A stretch of 64,000 nucleotides of DNA from a virus. The DNA lies in IMG/VR virus record IMGVR_UViG_3300000553_000004, positions 150,734-214,733 of that record; one strand, written 5' to 3'. A program made the position numbers and the translations under genes. Every line of letters starts with the position of its first letter. Position 1 is the stretch's first letter. The notes under the pieces are model-generated. The model saw nothing but the letters and a program-made list of their open reading frames with translations, was not told where the DNA came from and did not search any database. Shown in pieces: positions 23,913 to 31,742 of the stretch.

Positions 23913-23952
23913 CGACGCTTGACATTTTTGGTTTCTTTGTTAGTATGTATTT

Positions 23953-24262
23953 GTTGTTCGTAAGTAAAGAATTGGTGAAAACCAGAGTGTTGAAAGCGAA
24001 CAAACTGGTCGGTCTGAGATGAACGGTAAGAGTCACTTAAATCATGTGATGTTTCCGTTCTGTACTGGTAGAGCCCGTAGATTGGTCCGATACGGCTACA
24101 AATTTGGCCTCTTGTTCCACCCTCAATGGGTGTTGGTGAAAGTCATCACGACTCCTTTGTTGGGGTTTTAACAATGCTGATAATTTTTGGTGAATGAAAC
24201 CCCGCGGGGTGGAGTTCGCAAATTGGCCTCTTGTTTCATCATCCTCAATGGGTGGTGATGGT
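23953..24262 (+). ncRNA. structured noncoding RNA candidate, about 310 nt
   Basis: Standard promoter 23919-23946 gives +1 at G23953 with no start codon following. Visible helices: GTTCG/CGAAC, TGGT-gaaa-ACCA, and GAACGG/CCGTTC enclosing TCAC/GTGA. Two near repeats, AAATTTGGCCTCTTGTT then CCTCAATGGGTG (near 24098 and 24219), each form a hairpin around TCAAT. Not recognised as a known family. Confidence 0.55.
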
Positions 24263-24364
24263 GTAAGAAAACATGAAGACCTTCGGTTTAAGAAGGGATA
24301 ACAAAGCTAATTCGATTTCCCGAAAGGGGCTTGACAGACTAAGAAGTTCTGTTAAGATAAGTTT

Positions 24365-24610
24365 GTTCCGTGACTGAGTAACTGCTACTGTTAGCAGTAA
24401 GGTGATGGCAGGGTGAAGAATCCTGTTAGACACGAAAGTAACTCGGAGTAGGTAAGGCAGAGAAACTGATGGGTCGTACAACCGTTGAGGTTTTTCGTAG
24501 ACACGTATATATGCTATAACAGCGTGTCTTAGGTGGCGACGGCTGCCAGCTGGCTGAATAACCGAAAGAGTGAGGATAGTCGAGAGTAACAAGCGAGTCT
24601 CTCCGGAACA
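24365..24610 (+). ncRNA. structured noncoding RNA candidate, about 245 nt
   Basis: Promoter TTGACA (24331-24336), 16 nt, TAAGAT, 6 nt, +1 at G24365. Strong helices include ACTGCTA-ctgt-TAGCAGT, CAGG/CCTG and AGACACG/CGTGTCT. Apparent open frames on either strand lack standard promoters and look antisense. Followed directly by the promoter of the Met tRNA. Confidence 0.55.
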
Positions 24611-24672
24611 TTAAATTTCAACGCTTGACAACGGGTCAAGTCGTGGTAAGATAGTTTTGTTGGTTTTAGGAT

Positions 24673-24756
24673 TGCGGAGACAAGCCGAGGGACGCTGGCC
24701 ACGCTCATAACGTGGGTTAATAACTATGAATGGTTCGACTCCATTCTCCGCTACCA
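24673..24756 (+). tRNA. tRNA with CAT anticodon (Met or Ile2), long variable arm
   Basis: Anticodon arm CCACG-CTCATAA-CGTGG is perfect, T arm AATGG-TTCGACT-CCATT and A-CCA are present. The acceptor TGCGGAG/CTCCGCT has a T-T mismatch at 1-72, reminiscent of the unpaired first position of initiators, but the three G-C pairs of initiator anticodon stems are absent. The variable region is 13 nt. Promoter TTGACA-16-TAAGAT with a 22-nt leader. Confidence 0.7.
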
Positions 24757-25026
24757 AATTTCGATTAGATAAGGCTGGAGAAAATCAGTCTCGGGCGCTT
24801 GCCGCCTCAAAAGTCGGTAGTTACGATACGTAAGTTGTGGCAACACAATGTAACCGGAAATAACTTCTAATTAGAATGAGTCAGTTGTCCCGTTGGTGGG
24901 ATAAGTCGGCGAAAGCCGATGGTGGGGAAGGTCCACGATTGACAAGAACCCTGAGTTAAGGTCCAAACCGTAATGAATCCAGATATACTTGGATGACATT
25001 CGCCTTCAACTCACGGGACATTTTTT
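24757..25026 (+). ncRNA. probable structured RNA downstream of the CAT tRNA
   Basis: No credible gene. TGTCCCGT (24886-24893) can pair with ACGGGACA (25013-25020), which is followed by TTTTTT, so a transcript reading through the tRNA would end here. The enclosed 120 nt contains GTCGGCGAAAGCCGA, a GNRA-type hairpin (GGC-GAAA-GCC). Confidence 0.5.
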
Positions 25027-25150
25027 GTAAGTGTTTTCAAAGTTTGAGGACTACTTATTTGTAGATGCGGGTTTCATATAATTAGAAGTATGGGATTCAT
25101 CCGAATTCACGTCCGGTCGAGCATTACCCGGAACTCGCTCCAATTTCTTC
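25027..25150. other. 124 nt with no feature recognised
   Basis: Between the RNA terminator and the stop of the next reverse gene I see no promoter or hairpin of note. Confidence 0.4.
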
Positions 25151-25417
25151 TCAGTGGTGGTTTACAAACATATCTTGAAGTCGGGCAATCTCTTCATTCA
25201 ATTCCGTTTCAACTTTATTCACCGCGTTCAAACATTCAAGCGGCATAAAGCAGTTGTATTTCTCATTCCAGAATCCTTCCTGACGTTTACTGACTCCGGT
25301 CGAAGCTGCCGTGTCATCACCGCTGGCAGCATATTGAAGCGCCTTATCATCACTTGAAAACCGCTTGGTGTGAGTTGCGTTGGTATACGGAGGAAAGAAT
25401 TTGTATGTTTTTTTCAT
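25151..25417 (-). CDS. hypothetical protein, 88 aa
   Basis: Standard reverse promoter at 25424-25451 (TTGACT, 16, TAAACT, 6) sets +1 at the ATG. Basic N-terminus (MKKTYKFFPPYTNATHTKRF) and a C-terminal helix with ELNEEIARLQDMF. No family recognised. Confidence 0.65.
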   Translation of the reverse strand: MKKTYKFFPPYTNATHTKRFSSDDKALQYAASGDDTAASTGVSKRQEGFWNEKYNCFMPLECLNAVNKVETELNEEIARLQDMFVNHH

Positions 25418-25470
25418 ATGGTTAGTTTAACAAATTACTTTGAATAGTCAAGCCTCACACCGGTATGGTG

Positions 25471-25530
25471 GTACCACCAGCGCATAAAATTAGGATACCC
25501 CACCCGTATAGGATGGAGTACCCCTAGCGC
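25471..25530. repeat. two copies of the GTACCCCYAGCGC repeat
   Basis: GTACCACCAGCGC (25471-25483, one mismatch) and GTACCCCTAGCGC (25518-25530) lie between two reverse genes. Other copies are at 13522, 26038, 32381 and 32407, all in intergenic positions near gene ends. Confidence 0.6.
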
Positions 25531-25545
25531 TTGAATCACCGGCCC

Positions 25546-25983
25546 TTATTCCACCGGCTGATAGGATGTCAGTGTGATGCCACTTGCCCGACTCCGTAGA
25601 AATTTCTTGAACTTGTAGGTGGCCTTACCATCCTTGAATTGGATATCCAATCCGGTCAAGTAATCTGAATTCATTGAAATTAATCGAACATTGTGGAATT
25701 TTGAATCTGCGGCAGAATAAGAATTCTTCCAGTAAGTGAACGTGACGTGAGGTACATTCTTGGGAGTGTTACTCGTGTTCACGACTCCGCTCTTGGGAAT
25801 CCGAATGGTGACGGTCTTGGCGGTATGTTTCCGACGAAAGACGTTGTAAAAGAAACATTCACTGACTTCCTGACCGATTGAATGTTTAACTGACTTTACT
25901 TGTGACGACCCACGGGCCGTATACAAGTCGCCCTTACGAATAATTTCGTTTGGTTTCAATTGCCGATGATTATCAAGTTTCAT
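25546..25983 (-). CDS. hypothetical protein, 145 aa
   Basis: Reverse promoter TTGACA-16-TATAAT with 9 nt to the ATG, a near-consensus signal. Beta-rich basic protein with TVTIRIPKSG and TYKFKKFLRSR segments. No recognised family. Confidence 0.65.
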   Translation of the reverse strand: MKLDNHRQLKPNEIIRKGDLYTARGSSQVKSVKHSIGQEVSECFFYNVFRRKHTAKTVTIRIPKSGVVNTSNTPKNVPHVTFTYWKNSYSAADSKFHNVRLISMNSDYLTGLDIQFKDGKATYKFKKFLRSRASGITLTSYQPVE

Positions 25984-26027
25984 AATTTTATTATTATACC
26001 GATTTTGTTTTGTTTGTCAAGCCCCGA

Positions 26028-26050
26028 CTAGGGGCGAGTACCCCTAGCGC
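26028..26050 (-). terminator. palindromic hairpin between reverse genes, overlapping repeat copy
   Basis: CTAGGGG (26028-26034) and CCCCTAG (26041-26047) form a 7-bp hairpin just after the GP88-like gene and just before the GCTTGACA of the next one, overlapping a GTACCCCTAGCGC copy (26038-26050). A U-tract is absent, so termination is inferred only from position. Confidence 0.45.
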
Positions 26051-26058
26051 TGACAGAT

Positions 26059-26919
26059 TTATAACCCAATGCTCTTAGTTTTTGGATGTTTGAGTTTACC
26101 ATAGCCGCCCATTCCACGTTTTTTAAGAGCAGACCAAGCCTTGGCGAAAACGCCGCCTGCAGGCTGTTGGCCGTGAACTACAAGCGCAAATGACTTGTCA
26201 CCAGAATAACAATGTGAATCGTCATGGTCAATAGATAAACCAAGGCTTGCCGCTTCTTCCGGTGACGTTACAACCTTGGCAAATTTCAGATTGTGTTTTG
26301 CTATCAGGTGGTCATGCGTTCCCCCGTAAGAGGCGGTGAGCTTAAAATTGGCCGGAATTGTTCCCAGACGTTTCACCCAGAACGGTAAAGCTTTAGTATA
26401 GGAATAGAATAACCGAGTGGGATTGCGACGAGCAACTTCCATCCAAGCGTCAAAATATTTTTGAGTAAAGTAGTCACCGGAGACATGAACCCGAGTCGGC
26501 TTACCCCACCGAGCGACGGGCAAACTGCGTTCAATCAATTCGACGGTTGCTTGCTTTCCTTTTGTCAAAGCATGAAGCAAGGTTAGAAAATTCCACCAGC
26601 GAGCAGCACGGACGCCGGGACGTAGAACTTCATCAATTGCGGTGAAGCAACGGAATTCTGTATCCGGGCCGTCCTGAATCCCGAAGCCGCTGAATGTTCC
26701 TTTGGCGCTTGCCGTGTTAGTGCTTCGCGCCGCTTTCAACGTCGCACAGGAACGACAATCTTTGGCAAAGGGACAACTATGCCCAGCCGGCATGGAAAAG
26801 GTGATAATGTCATCCAGTTTATTGTTGCGGTCAGCAAATTTGAGGTCAGCCGTCGCAGCGTCAAAACCTTTTGACTGGAGAAAATTCTCCATGAAGTTTT
26901 TCATTTTCGTATCAATCAT
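26059..26919 (-). CDS. GP88-like phage protein, 286 aa
   Basis: Standard reverse promoter 26926-26953. The cysteine-rich start HSCPFAKDCRSCATL, the central VHVSGDYFTQKYFDAWMEV, and FYSYTKALPFW followed by LTASYGGTHD match the conserved blocks of the GP88/Gene product 88 phage family as I recall it, whose biochemical role is unclear. The clustered cysteines could hold a metal or Fe-S cluster. Confidence 0.65.
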   Translation of the reverse strand: MIDTKMKNFMENFLQSKGFDAATADLKFADRNNKLDDIITFSMPAGHSCPFAKDCRSCATLKAARSTNTASAKGTFSGFGIQDGPDTEFRCFTAIDEVLRPGVRAARWWNFLTLLHALTKGKQATVELIERSLPVARWGKPTRVHVSGDYFTQKYFDAWMEVARRNPTRLFYSYTKALPFWVKRLGTIPANFKLTASYGGTHDHLIAKHNLKFAKVVTSPEEAASLGLSIDHDDSHCYSGDKSFALVVHGQQPAGGVFAKAWSALKKRGMGGYGKLKHPKTKSIGL

Positions 26920-26971
26920 ATTTACAATTTATATTATTAAAAGGAAATGTCAAGCGTGCTGACCTCGACCA

Positions 26972-27031
26972 AATATTAACGATAAAGTGATTTGGGGTGG
27001 CGGAACTGCCTTCCGGCTTTGTTCGCCTCAC
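26972..27031 (-). ncRNA. GUGAG RNA, family A
   Basis: Reverse promoter TTGACT-16-TAAATT-6 nt gives +1 at 27031 (GTGAGGCGAACAAAGCCGG). Shares 40 of the first 45 positions with the copies at 14251 and 35758, then CACTTTATCGTTAA near the 3' end. Confidence 0.6.
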
Positions 27032-27108
27032 ATAGATAATTTATCAAAAGTATTGCAGAAGTCAAGCCTCACCCGATTTTCACAGGTGAGGCTTGGTGAG
27101 AGTGTGGA

Positions 27109-27636
27109 TTAAATTTTGTTCTGTTTTCGACAGACATACAGGGCCTGAAAGACGCCCATCATTTTAGGAAATGTCGTAATAAGATAATCACGAGCGATTT
27201 CAGGATTTTTCAATCCATAAACAAATCGTGGCAAGCCACGGGAATCATCACGGGCTGCCAATTCTAGTTGGCGTTCGGCTGTTGTGAGAGGACGACGGAA
27301 AAGGCCGACCTTGCGAGCGATGGCCGGAAACCCCTTCGAGTATTCACGCCACATCGGGTCAGGCCGTTCATTATCCGAACAGATTTTGTTCAACCGGCTG
27401 CCGACATAATTGACATCGTAATTCATGTTCAACACTGAACTCATAGTCGAACAGAGAATAACGACGGTGGGCGCCGTCTGGCAAAATGTCATCACGGCCA
27501 ACGTGGTATCTCGCCATGGCAATGAATAAGGAACTTTTTGTCTCGAACCAGTTAATTCACGACTGTTACGAAGTATGTTCACTGTTTGGTTGTCTTCCAT
27601 AAAAGATAATGGAAGATTGGTGTTATTTTGACACAT
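27109..27636 (-). CDS. hypothetical protein, 175 aa
   Basis: Reverse promoter TTGACA-16-TAAATT is followed by a leader of about 55 nt, A/C-rich (ACAAACAAACAAACAAC) before the ATG. Helical protein with a RPDPMWREYSKGFP stretch and C-terminal TFPKMMGVFQALYVC. Family not recognised; the long leader suggests higher or regulated expression. Confidence 0.65.
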   Translation of the reverse strand: MCQNNTNLPLSFMEDNQTVNILRNSRELTGSRQKVPYSLPWRDTTLAVMTFCQTAPTVVILCSTMSSVLNMNYDVNYVGSRLNKICSDNERPDPMWREYSKGFPAIARKVGLFRRPLTTAERQLELAARDDSRGLPRFVYGLKNPEIARDYLITTFPKMMGVFQALYVCRKQNKI

Positions 27637-27696
27637 ATTATTTTTTGTTTGTTGTTTGTTTGTTACGAAATCAATTTATCAAAGTTTGTAGAAATG

Positions 27697-27909
27697 TCAA
27701 GCGACGTCAGGGAACTGAAATAGTTCCTGTAAGGTGGGAGTGAACCCAAGTTCGGTGGTGATTTTATTCTTCTTCACCATGAGACGTGTGGCGATTTGGC
27801 GAGCCATATAGGCCGGACGTTCACCATCTTGGTAAAGGTTTTCAGGTGAGAGTTGTCCTTCAATGTCCCGTAGTTCATCAAAGAGTTGTTCTTTTCGTGT
27901 AGCAGTCAT
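27697..27909 (-). CDS. hypothetical protein, 70 aa
   Basis: Standard reverse promoter 27916-27943 with leaderless ATG. Helical protein with RKEQLFDELRDIEGQL; divergent from the SprT-like gene. Unknown function. Confidence 0.65.
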   Translation of the reverse strand: MTATRKEQLFDELRDIEGQLSPENLYQDGERPAYMARQIATRLMVKKNKITTELGFTPTLQELFQFPDVA

Positions 27910-27915
27910 GTCTGT

Positions 27916-27989
27916 AAATTATCAAAACATTGTAGTAAGTCAAGCGGTGGTTAACCGAGGCTTGACAATATTAATATGTTTGGTAACTT
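27916..27989. promoter_or_regulatory. divergent standard promoter pair
   Basis: Reverse TTGACT-16-TAATTT (27916-27943) serves the 27909 gene and forward TTGACA-16-TAACTT (27962-27989) points at ATG 27996. Eighteen nt separate the two -35 boxes, so shared regulation by one DNA-binding protein is possible. Confidence 0.7.
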
Positions 27990-28023
27990 ATCAATATGAA
28001 ATACATCACTGTTTCACCAACAC

Positions 28024-28755
28024 TTGAAAAAGGCCGTAAGGGCCAAAATGGAAGCCACTCTCGACATCTGTCGAGCCAAGTATCAAAAACATATTCCCAC
28101 CCCGATTCTCAAATTTCGCCAATTGGGTCGAACCGCTGGAGTGTGTGATTATAGTCTCAACGATATGGCGTCAACCAAAATCGTAATCAATCCCGACTTT
28201 TTCAAAAATCATTATGACGACATGATGAACGATACCGTTCCACATGAAGTCGCACATTACATCGCAGTGTTCATTCACGGACGGGCTGGCCACGGACACG
28301 GTTGGTTATGGAAGAATGTCATGGCGGTCGTTGGTATTAGTGGCGCAGACCGTTGTCACCAATACAGTCTCGAAGGGGTCAAGGCCCGTAACATGGATAA
28401 ACCTTACAAATATTCGTGTGGTTGTGATGGCGAACGTGGTGTTCATATGCTCACCAAAACGAAACACAAACGTCACCAAGACTCGGTGACGATGACGTGT
28501 AAGGGTTACATCTGTCGCCGGTGTCGTGGTAGTTTGACCTACGAAGGATTTACGATGGGAGGTCAATACGTTCCCGCCAAGAAACCGTTTGTGGTTCAAC
28601 CTACAACTGTTCCCGTGGTGGAAATCCACCCAAAGACAGTCATACCGATTCAGATGGTTCCGATACCGTTAACGGAGACGGAAGGCGCCTATCGAATGAT
28701 GACACGATTTGTTAATGGGTCGCTCGTGAACGTTAAAGTTCCCGTGATGGCCTAA
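28024..28755 (+). CDS. SprT-like zinc metalloprotease, possible frameshift at the start
   Basis: Active-site HEVAH (near residue 74) with a third ligand region (GHGHGWLWKNVM) and a C-terminal zinc ribbon (CGCDGERG ... CRRCRG) are typical of SprT-like proteins (Spartan/SprT, DNA-protein crosslink proteolysis). The standard promoter points at ATG 27996, which is out of frame by one base. Deleting one A from the A5 run 28027-28031 would join MKYITVSPTLEK to AVRAKMEATLD. Without that, the start is TTG 28024 or ATG 28048. Confidence 0.8.
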   Translation: MKKAVRAKMEATLDICRAKYQKHIPTPILKFRQLGRTAGVCDYSLNDMASTKIVINPDFFKNHYDDMMNDTVPHEVAHYIAVFIHGRAGHGHGWLWKNVMAVVGISGADRCHQYSLEGVKARNMDKPYKYSCGCDGERGVHMLTKTKHKRHQDSVTMTCKGYICRRCRGSLTYEGFTMGGQYVPAKKPFVVQPTTVPVVEIHPKTVIPIQMVPIPLTETEGAYRMMTRFVNGSLVNVKVPVMA

Positions 28756-28762
28756 CGCAAAA

Positions 28763-28803
28763 GGGAAGCTGGAGTGTGATGACTCCGGCTTTCTTCTTTT
28801 TCA
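28763..28803 (+). terminator. intrinsic terminator after the SprT-like gene
   Basis: GAAGCTGGAGT pairs with ACTCCGGCTTTC around GTGATG and is followed by TTCTTTTTC. Confidence 0.75.
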
Positions 28804-28874
28804 TTTACATTAACGTTAAAGGAATTAACGCACTCGCCGATACCCTACTCTTGGTTTTTGACAACCTCATCAAC
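28803..28874 (-). ncRNA. short reverse RNA with TTCCTTTAACGTTAA tail
   Basis: Reverse promoter TTGACT-16-TAACCT-6 nt gives +1 at 28874 (GTTGATGAGG). The 3' part GAGTGCGTTAATTCCTTTAACG can form a CGTTAA/TTAACG hairpin and is shared with RNAs at 33132 and 40626. Early stop codons argue against coding. Confidence 0.5.
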
Positions 28875-28904
28875 AAAGATAGGTTAACAAATTGTTTAGG
28901 GAAG

Positions 28905-29285
28905 TCAAGCGGCGAGAGCTTTCTTGACTTCGGAGATGGTTGCCAAAGGCTTGATGATTTTTGGCTTGCCTCTGGGATTTAATGAGAACCCTTTACTTCG
29001 TTCAAGAACTTCTTTACGAGACAGACACAAAGTTTCTAACTTTGACCGTCCGTGATTACAAGCATAACACGCAATTACTTTTCTCTGTTCTCCATGACGT
29101 TTTTTCTTCCATCGGGAAAGATTGTAACGTGAAATTACGTGCTCTATTGTTGCCGAATTTGGTGGTAAAGTTTGACCAGATGGAATATTTTTAATGTCAG
29201 TTAAAATTGTAAGGCACCCACAATAAAAACAATTTGGATTGTTTGCGTGAAGTTTAAGTTTTAACGTCCGATTACTCATCGTCAT
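28905..29285 (-). CDS. HNH endonuclease, 126 aa
   Basis: CFYCGC (residues 19-24), IEHVISRYN (47-55) and VIACYACNHGRS (71-82) give the beta-beta-alpha-metal HNH core with zinc-binding CxxC pairs. It overlaps the end of the upstream membrane gene, so it depends on that transcript. Homing or nicking activity is likely. Confidence 0.8.
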   Translation of the reverse strand: MTMSNRTLKLKLHANNPNCFYCGCLTILTDIKNIPSGQTLPPNSATIEHVISRYNLSRWKKKRHGEQRKVIACYACNHGRSKLETLCLSRKEVLERSKGFSLNPRGKPKIIKPLATISEVKKALAA

Positions 29286-29426
29286 CGATTTCAGTGTTCG
29301 GTGGAATTCCGTGAATGATACACGCAGTCCACTTGACTACGCCTACCAAAGTCTGACCTGCAATCAGAAGCATGAAGAATGTCAACCAAGGATTCTCGGT
29401 GGCAAATTTGAAGAATGAGTCAAGCA
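29272..29426 (-). CDS. small membrane protein, 51 aa
   Basis: I start at the ATG complementary to 29424-29426 (MLDSFFKFATENPWL); upstream sequence is a long leader ending ACAAACAAAAATAAT. One membrane helix (TFFMLLIAGQTLVGVV) and an acidic tail. Its promoter (TTGACT-16-TACACT) is near 29505-29532, leaving about 95 nt of leader. Confidence 0.55.
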
Positions 29427-29537
29427 TATTATTTTTGTTTGTCGCATAGTATAAGGACAAAGAAATATATCCCAAGTCCAATATACAGTATTGTCACGTT
29501 GAAGAAAGTGTATCAGAGTTTTTATAGAAGTCAAGCC

Positions 29538-29750
29538 TCAAACTTCACCATCGGCTTTGCCGCCCATTAATCGGTGATTCTCGGATATTAGACTGTCATT
29601 ATCTTTTTTGAGTTCCGTCCACGCCTCACTTAAATCCCGAATCGTTTCGGCGTTAATCGCCATACTCCGACAGAGTGGACATGGAATATGGTGATTTTCG
29701 TCTCTGATGAATGAAATTTCATCGTGTCCTTGTGAACATTTAGTAAACAT
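29538..29750 (-). CDS. zinc-binding small protein, 70 aa
   Basis: CSQGHDEISF (residues 5-14) and HIPCPLCRSM (22-31) resemble a treble-clef zinc knuckle, followed by a coiled-coil helix (LSEAWTELKKDNDSLISEN). Overlaps the preceding gene's stop by a few bases. Confidence 0.6.
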   Translation of the reverse strand: MFTKCSQGHDEISFIRDENHHIPCPLCRSMAINAETIRDLSEAWTELKKDNDSLISENHRLMGGKADGEV

Positions 29751-29907
29751 ACAGACGCCGTTCTCCGTTCAATACGGGGTTGTCGTGACCCCCACGACTG
29801 AAATCAGACTCTTGTGAATCGTTATGTTTCGGTTTGTTTCCGTTGGACTTCCGTGGTTTGTCGTTACGGTATTTACCGAACTTGTCTGTATTTCTGGATT
29901 TTCCCAT
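29740..29907 (-). CDS. hypothetical basic protein, 55 aa
   Basis: ATG complementary to 29905-29907; MGKSRNTDKFGKYRNDKPRK is highly charged and probably disordered. Overlaps the next gene by 11 nt. Function unknown. Confidence 0.5.
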   Translation of the reverse strand: MGKSRNTDKFGKYRNDKPRKSNGNKPKHNDSQESDFSRGGHDNPVLNGERRLYVY

Positions 29908-29911
29908 AAAA

Positions 29912-30190
29912 TTAACGAGGTGTGGTTGGTTTCACCGGTTCGGTGGATACTTCGGTGACATCCTTGGTGGCAACTGTGACCACTTTGGGTGTATTCTTGA
30001 CGAGTTTGTCTACCGCCTCTTCGATGTCAATGACGTATTGATGCATCACCGACTCGTGTTTCTTCACTCCGGTACGATGGTCGATGATGGCTTGAATCCG
30101 CCACTTCTGAGGGCGGCAGTCATCGTCAAGGTCTTTGTGGTATCTGGCAAAAACCAAATCCTGAGCCTGTCTGTAAATGTCAGCAGTCAT
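29912..30190 (-). CDS. hypothetical protein, 92 aa
   Basis: I take the start at MTADIYRQAQD (30190), which overlaps the previous gene's stop; a longer frame upstream overlaps that gene in another frame. Helical, with a Val/Thr-rich tail (VVTVATKDVTEV). Family not recognised. Confidence 0.5.
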   Translation of the reverse strand: MTADIYRQAQDLVFARYHKDLDDDCRPQKWRIQAIIDHRTGVKKHESVMHQYVIDIEEAVDKLVKNTPKVVTVATKDVTEVSTEPVKPTTPR

Positions 30191-30332
30191 GGTCATCTTT
30201 CTTGTCAAATTTCGGTTTACGAACGTGTTTCTTTTTGGACGGAACCACTCGGGTCTTGATGTCACATCCTTTACGACGTTCGGTGATTAACTCCATTTGA
30301 GTTTTCAATTTCGGTTTCTTCGCTTTTTTCAT
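30180..30332 (-). CDS. small basic protein, 50 aa
   Basis: Standard reverse promoter 30339-30366, leaderless ATG 30332. MKKAKKPKLKTQMELITERR and a later VVPSKKKHVRKPK make it strongly basic, suggesting nucleic-acid binding. Heads the 30332 to 29538 reverse operon. Confidence 0.6.
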   Translation of the reverse strand: MKKAKKPKLKTQMELITERRKGCDIKTRVVPSKKKHVRKPKFDKKDDHDC

Positions 30333-30493
30333 ATAGTTAATTTATCAAAGAATTAACAAATGTCAAGCGGGCGTCAAAAATTAAAGGGCTTCGGAGATGA
30401 TTTCACGATTGGTCATTAACCTTCCGTCCCAAGTGGCAGGGCTCGAACCGGCGGCGTGGCCCTATAAACTGGGTAACAAAGAAGATAAATAAA

Positions 30494-30826
30494 TTACAAT
30501 TTTTTTACCGATTTCTTTTTCGTAGGTTTCACGTCACCCGTAGATTCGGTAGACGGAATCCGTTTAGTTACGGCAACCTCCAATTGTTTTTGAAGTTTTT
30601 TTCTTTGTTTTGCGCTTCCATTCTCGATGAGGGTGGAGAATTTCTCCGCGATGGTCATCCCATCATACTTGTCCTGACGGGCATACGCCTCATGACGTTT
30701 ACGGTCCTGCTTGGCGTGGGCCTTGTTCTGGCTGTAACCGTTTTTCTTCGTCGCAATGACGTGCGTTTTACGTTTCTCGCCGGTGGATGAAATCGTCGCG
30801 GCCTGTGGATATTTTTGTTTACTCAT
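30494..30826 (-). CDS. hypothetical basic protein, 110 aa
   Basis: Reverse promoter TTGACT-16-TAACTT with 9 nt to the ATG. Lysine/arginine-rich throughout (AHAKQDRKRHEAYARQ, KQRKKLQKQLE), likely a disordered nucleic-acid binder. No family recognised. Confidence 0.6.
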   Translation of the reverse strand: MSKQKYPQAATISSTGEKRKTHVIATKKNGYSQNKAHAKQDRKRHEAYARQDKYDGMTIAEKFSTLIENGSAKQRKKLQKQLEVAVTKRIPSTESTGDVKPTKKKSVKKL

Positions 30827-30866
30827 AATGGTTTAAAGTTATCAGATGTTTATAAAAAGTCAAGCC

Positions 30867-31004
30867 TTAACGAACACAGGCGTAGTAGATGACGTAGAAC
30901 CAACCGAAAATCCCATGAAGGATTGCCCAGCCGATTGATTTATTGATGGTGAACGAGATGGCAATTGCCATCGCCGAACCGAATCCAATTACTGATTTAA
31001 TCAT
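30867..31004 (-). CDS. small membrane protein, 45 aa
   Basis: Start complementary to 31002-31004; two hydrophobic segments (VIGFGSAMAIAISF and IGWAILHGIFGWFYVI). Promoter TTGACT-16-TAAATT near 31037-31064 leaves a leader of about 50 nt ending in ACAAACAACAAAAC, the A/C-rich leader class. Confidence 0.55.
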   Translation of the reverse strand: MIKSVIGFGSAMAIAISFTINKSIGWAILHGIFGWFYVIYYACVR

Positions 31005-31071
31005 ATTTTTGTTTTGTTGTTTGTTTTATTAACGACTTCAATTTATCACAGTAATCTATTTAGTCAAGCGG

Positions 31072-31407
31072 TCAGTCCCACCACATACGAGTCACATTGT
31101 CGAAGGGATATTTGTGTTCAATGTAATCACAATAATCGGCCCCACACACGTTTTTAACCTTGCCGGTGACATACATACAGACACTTAACTCACGAGCGAG
31201 GATGATTTTACAATCATCGGGGAGGGATTCCAACATGGACGGTGTGAATTCGTTGTATTCAGGACAAGCCTCTTCCATGATTCGGATTGCGGTCACTTTG
31301 TCCACGGGTGAGACAGCCCGAAAATCCAATTGACGAGTCTCTTCGTTGTAGGCAATCAGAACCGAACGGCGAACGGTTTCATTGATGAATTTTTGGTTAA
31401 TAATCAT
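31072..31407 (-). CDS. hypothetical protein, 111 aa
   Basis: Standard reverse promoter 31414-31441, leaderless. Alpha/beta protein with VTAIRIMEEACPEY and a terminal YPFDNVTRMWWD. Divergent from the gene at 31493. Unknown. Confidence 0.65.
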   Translation of the reverse strand: MIINQKFINETVRRSVLIAYNEETRQLDFRAVSPVDKVTAIRIMEEACPEYNEFTPSMLESLPDDCKIILARELSVCMYVTGKVKNVCGADYCDYIEHKYPFDNVTRMWWD

Positions 31408-31413
31408 GACTTA

Positions 31414-31486
31414 AATTTATCAAATGTTTATTGTAAGTCAAGCCTCATACATCTACGCTTGACATTATGGTAATGTTTGATATTTT
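31414..31486. promoter_or_regulatory. divergent standard promoter pair
   Basis: Reverse TTGACT-16-TAAATT and forward TTGACA-16-TATTTT both lie 6 nt from their ATGs; the -35 boxes are 17 nt apart. Confidence 0.75.
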
Positions 31487-31492
31487 AACCAC

Positions 31493-31738
31493 ATGAATTT
31501 GAAGTCCACTATTACCGATGTTTGTTCCGCCATCCTCACTCAACATCTTGGGTCCATTGAAAACGTCGTGATTGATTCGGCCTGTAAGACTGTTATTACC
31601 GAGTGGAATACTCATCACACCGAACAGATTGACACTCGCCACGAACTCGCCGAGTGGAGTCGGACGATGGATGGTATCAGAACCGAACAGCTCGGATGTG
31701 GTAATTGTGAACATTGTTCATGTGGCGAATCCCATTAA
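31493..31738 (+). CDS. hypothetical protein, 81 aa
   Basis: Leaderless from the 31459-31486 promoter. Helical body and a C-terminal CGNCEHCSCG cluster likely binding a metal. Family not recognised. Confidence 0.65.
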   Translation: MNLKSTITDVCSAILTQHLGSIENVVIDSACKTVITEWNTHHTEQIDTRHELAEWSRTMDGIRTEQLGCGNCEHCSCGESH

Positions 31739-31742
31739 TTTT

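Noticed and set aside
24365-24610. RNase P RNA
   Set aside because: A GAGGATAGTCGAGAG stretch superficially recalls the GAGGAAAGTCC core, but the other conserved regions (ACAGAA, GGTAAGGGTG) are not in the right order. A covariance search is needed.
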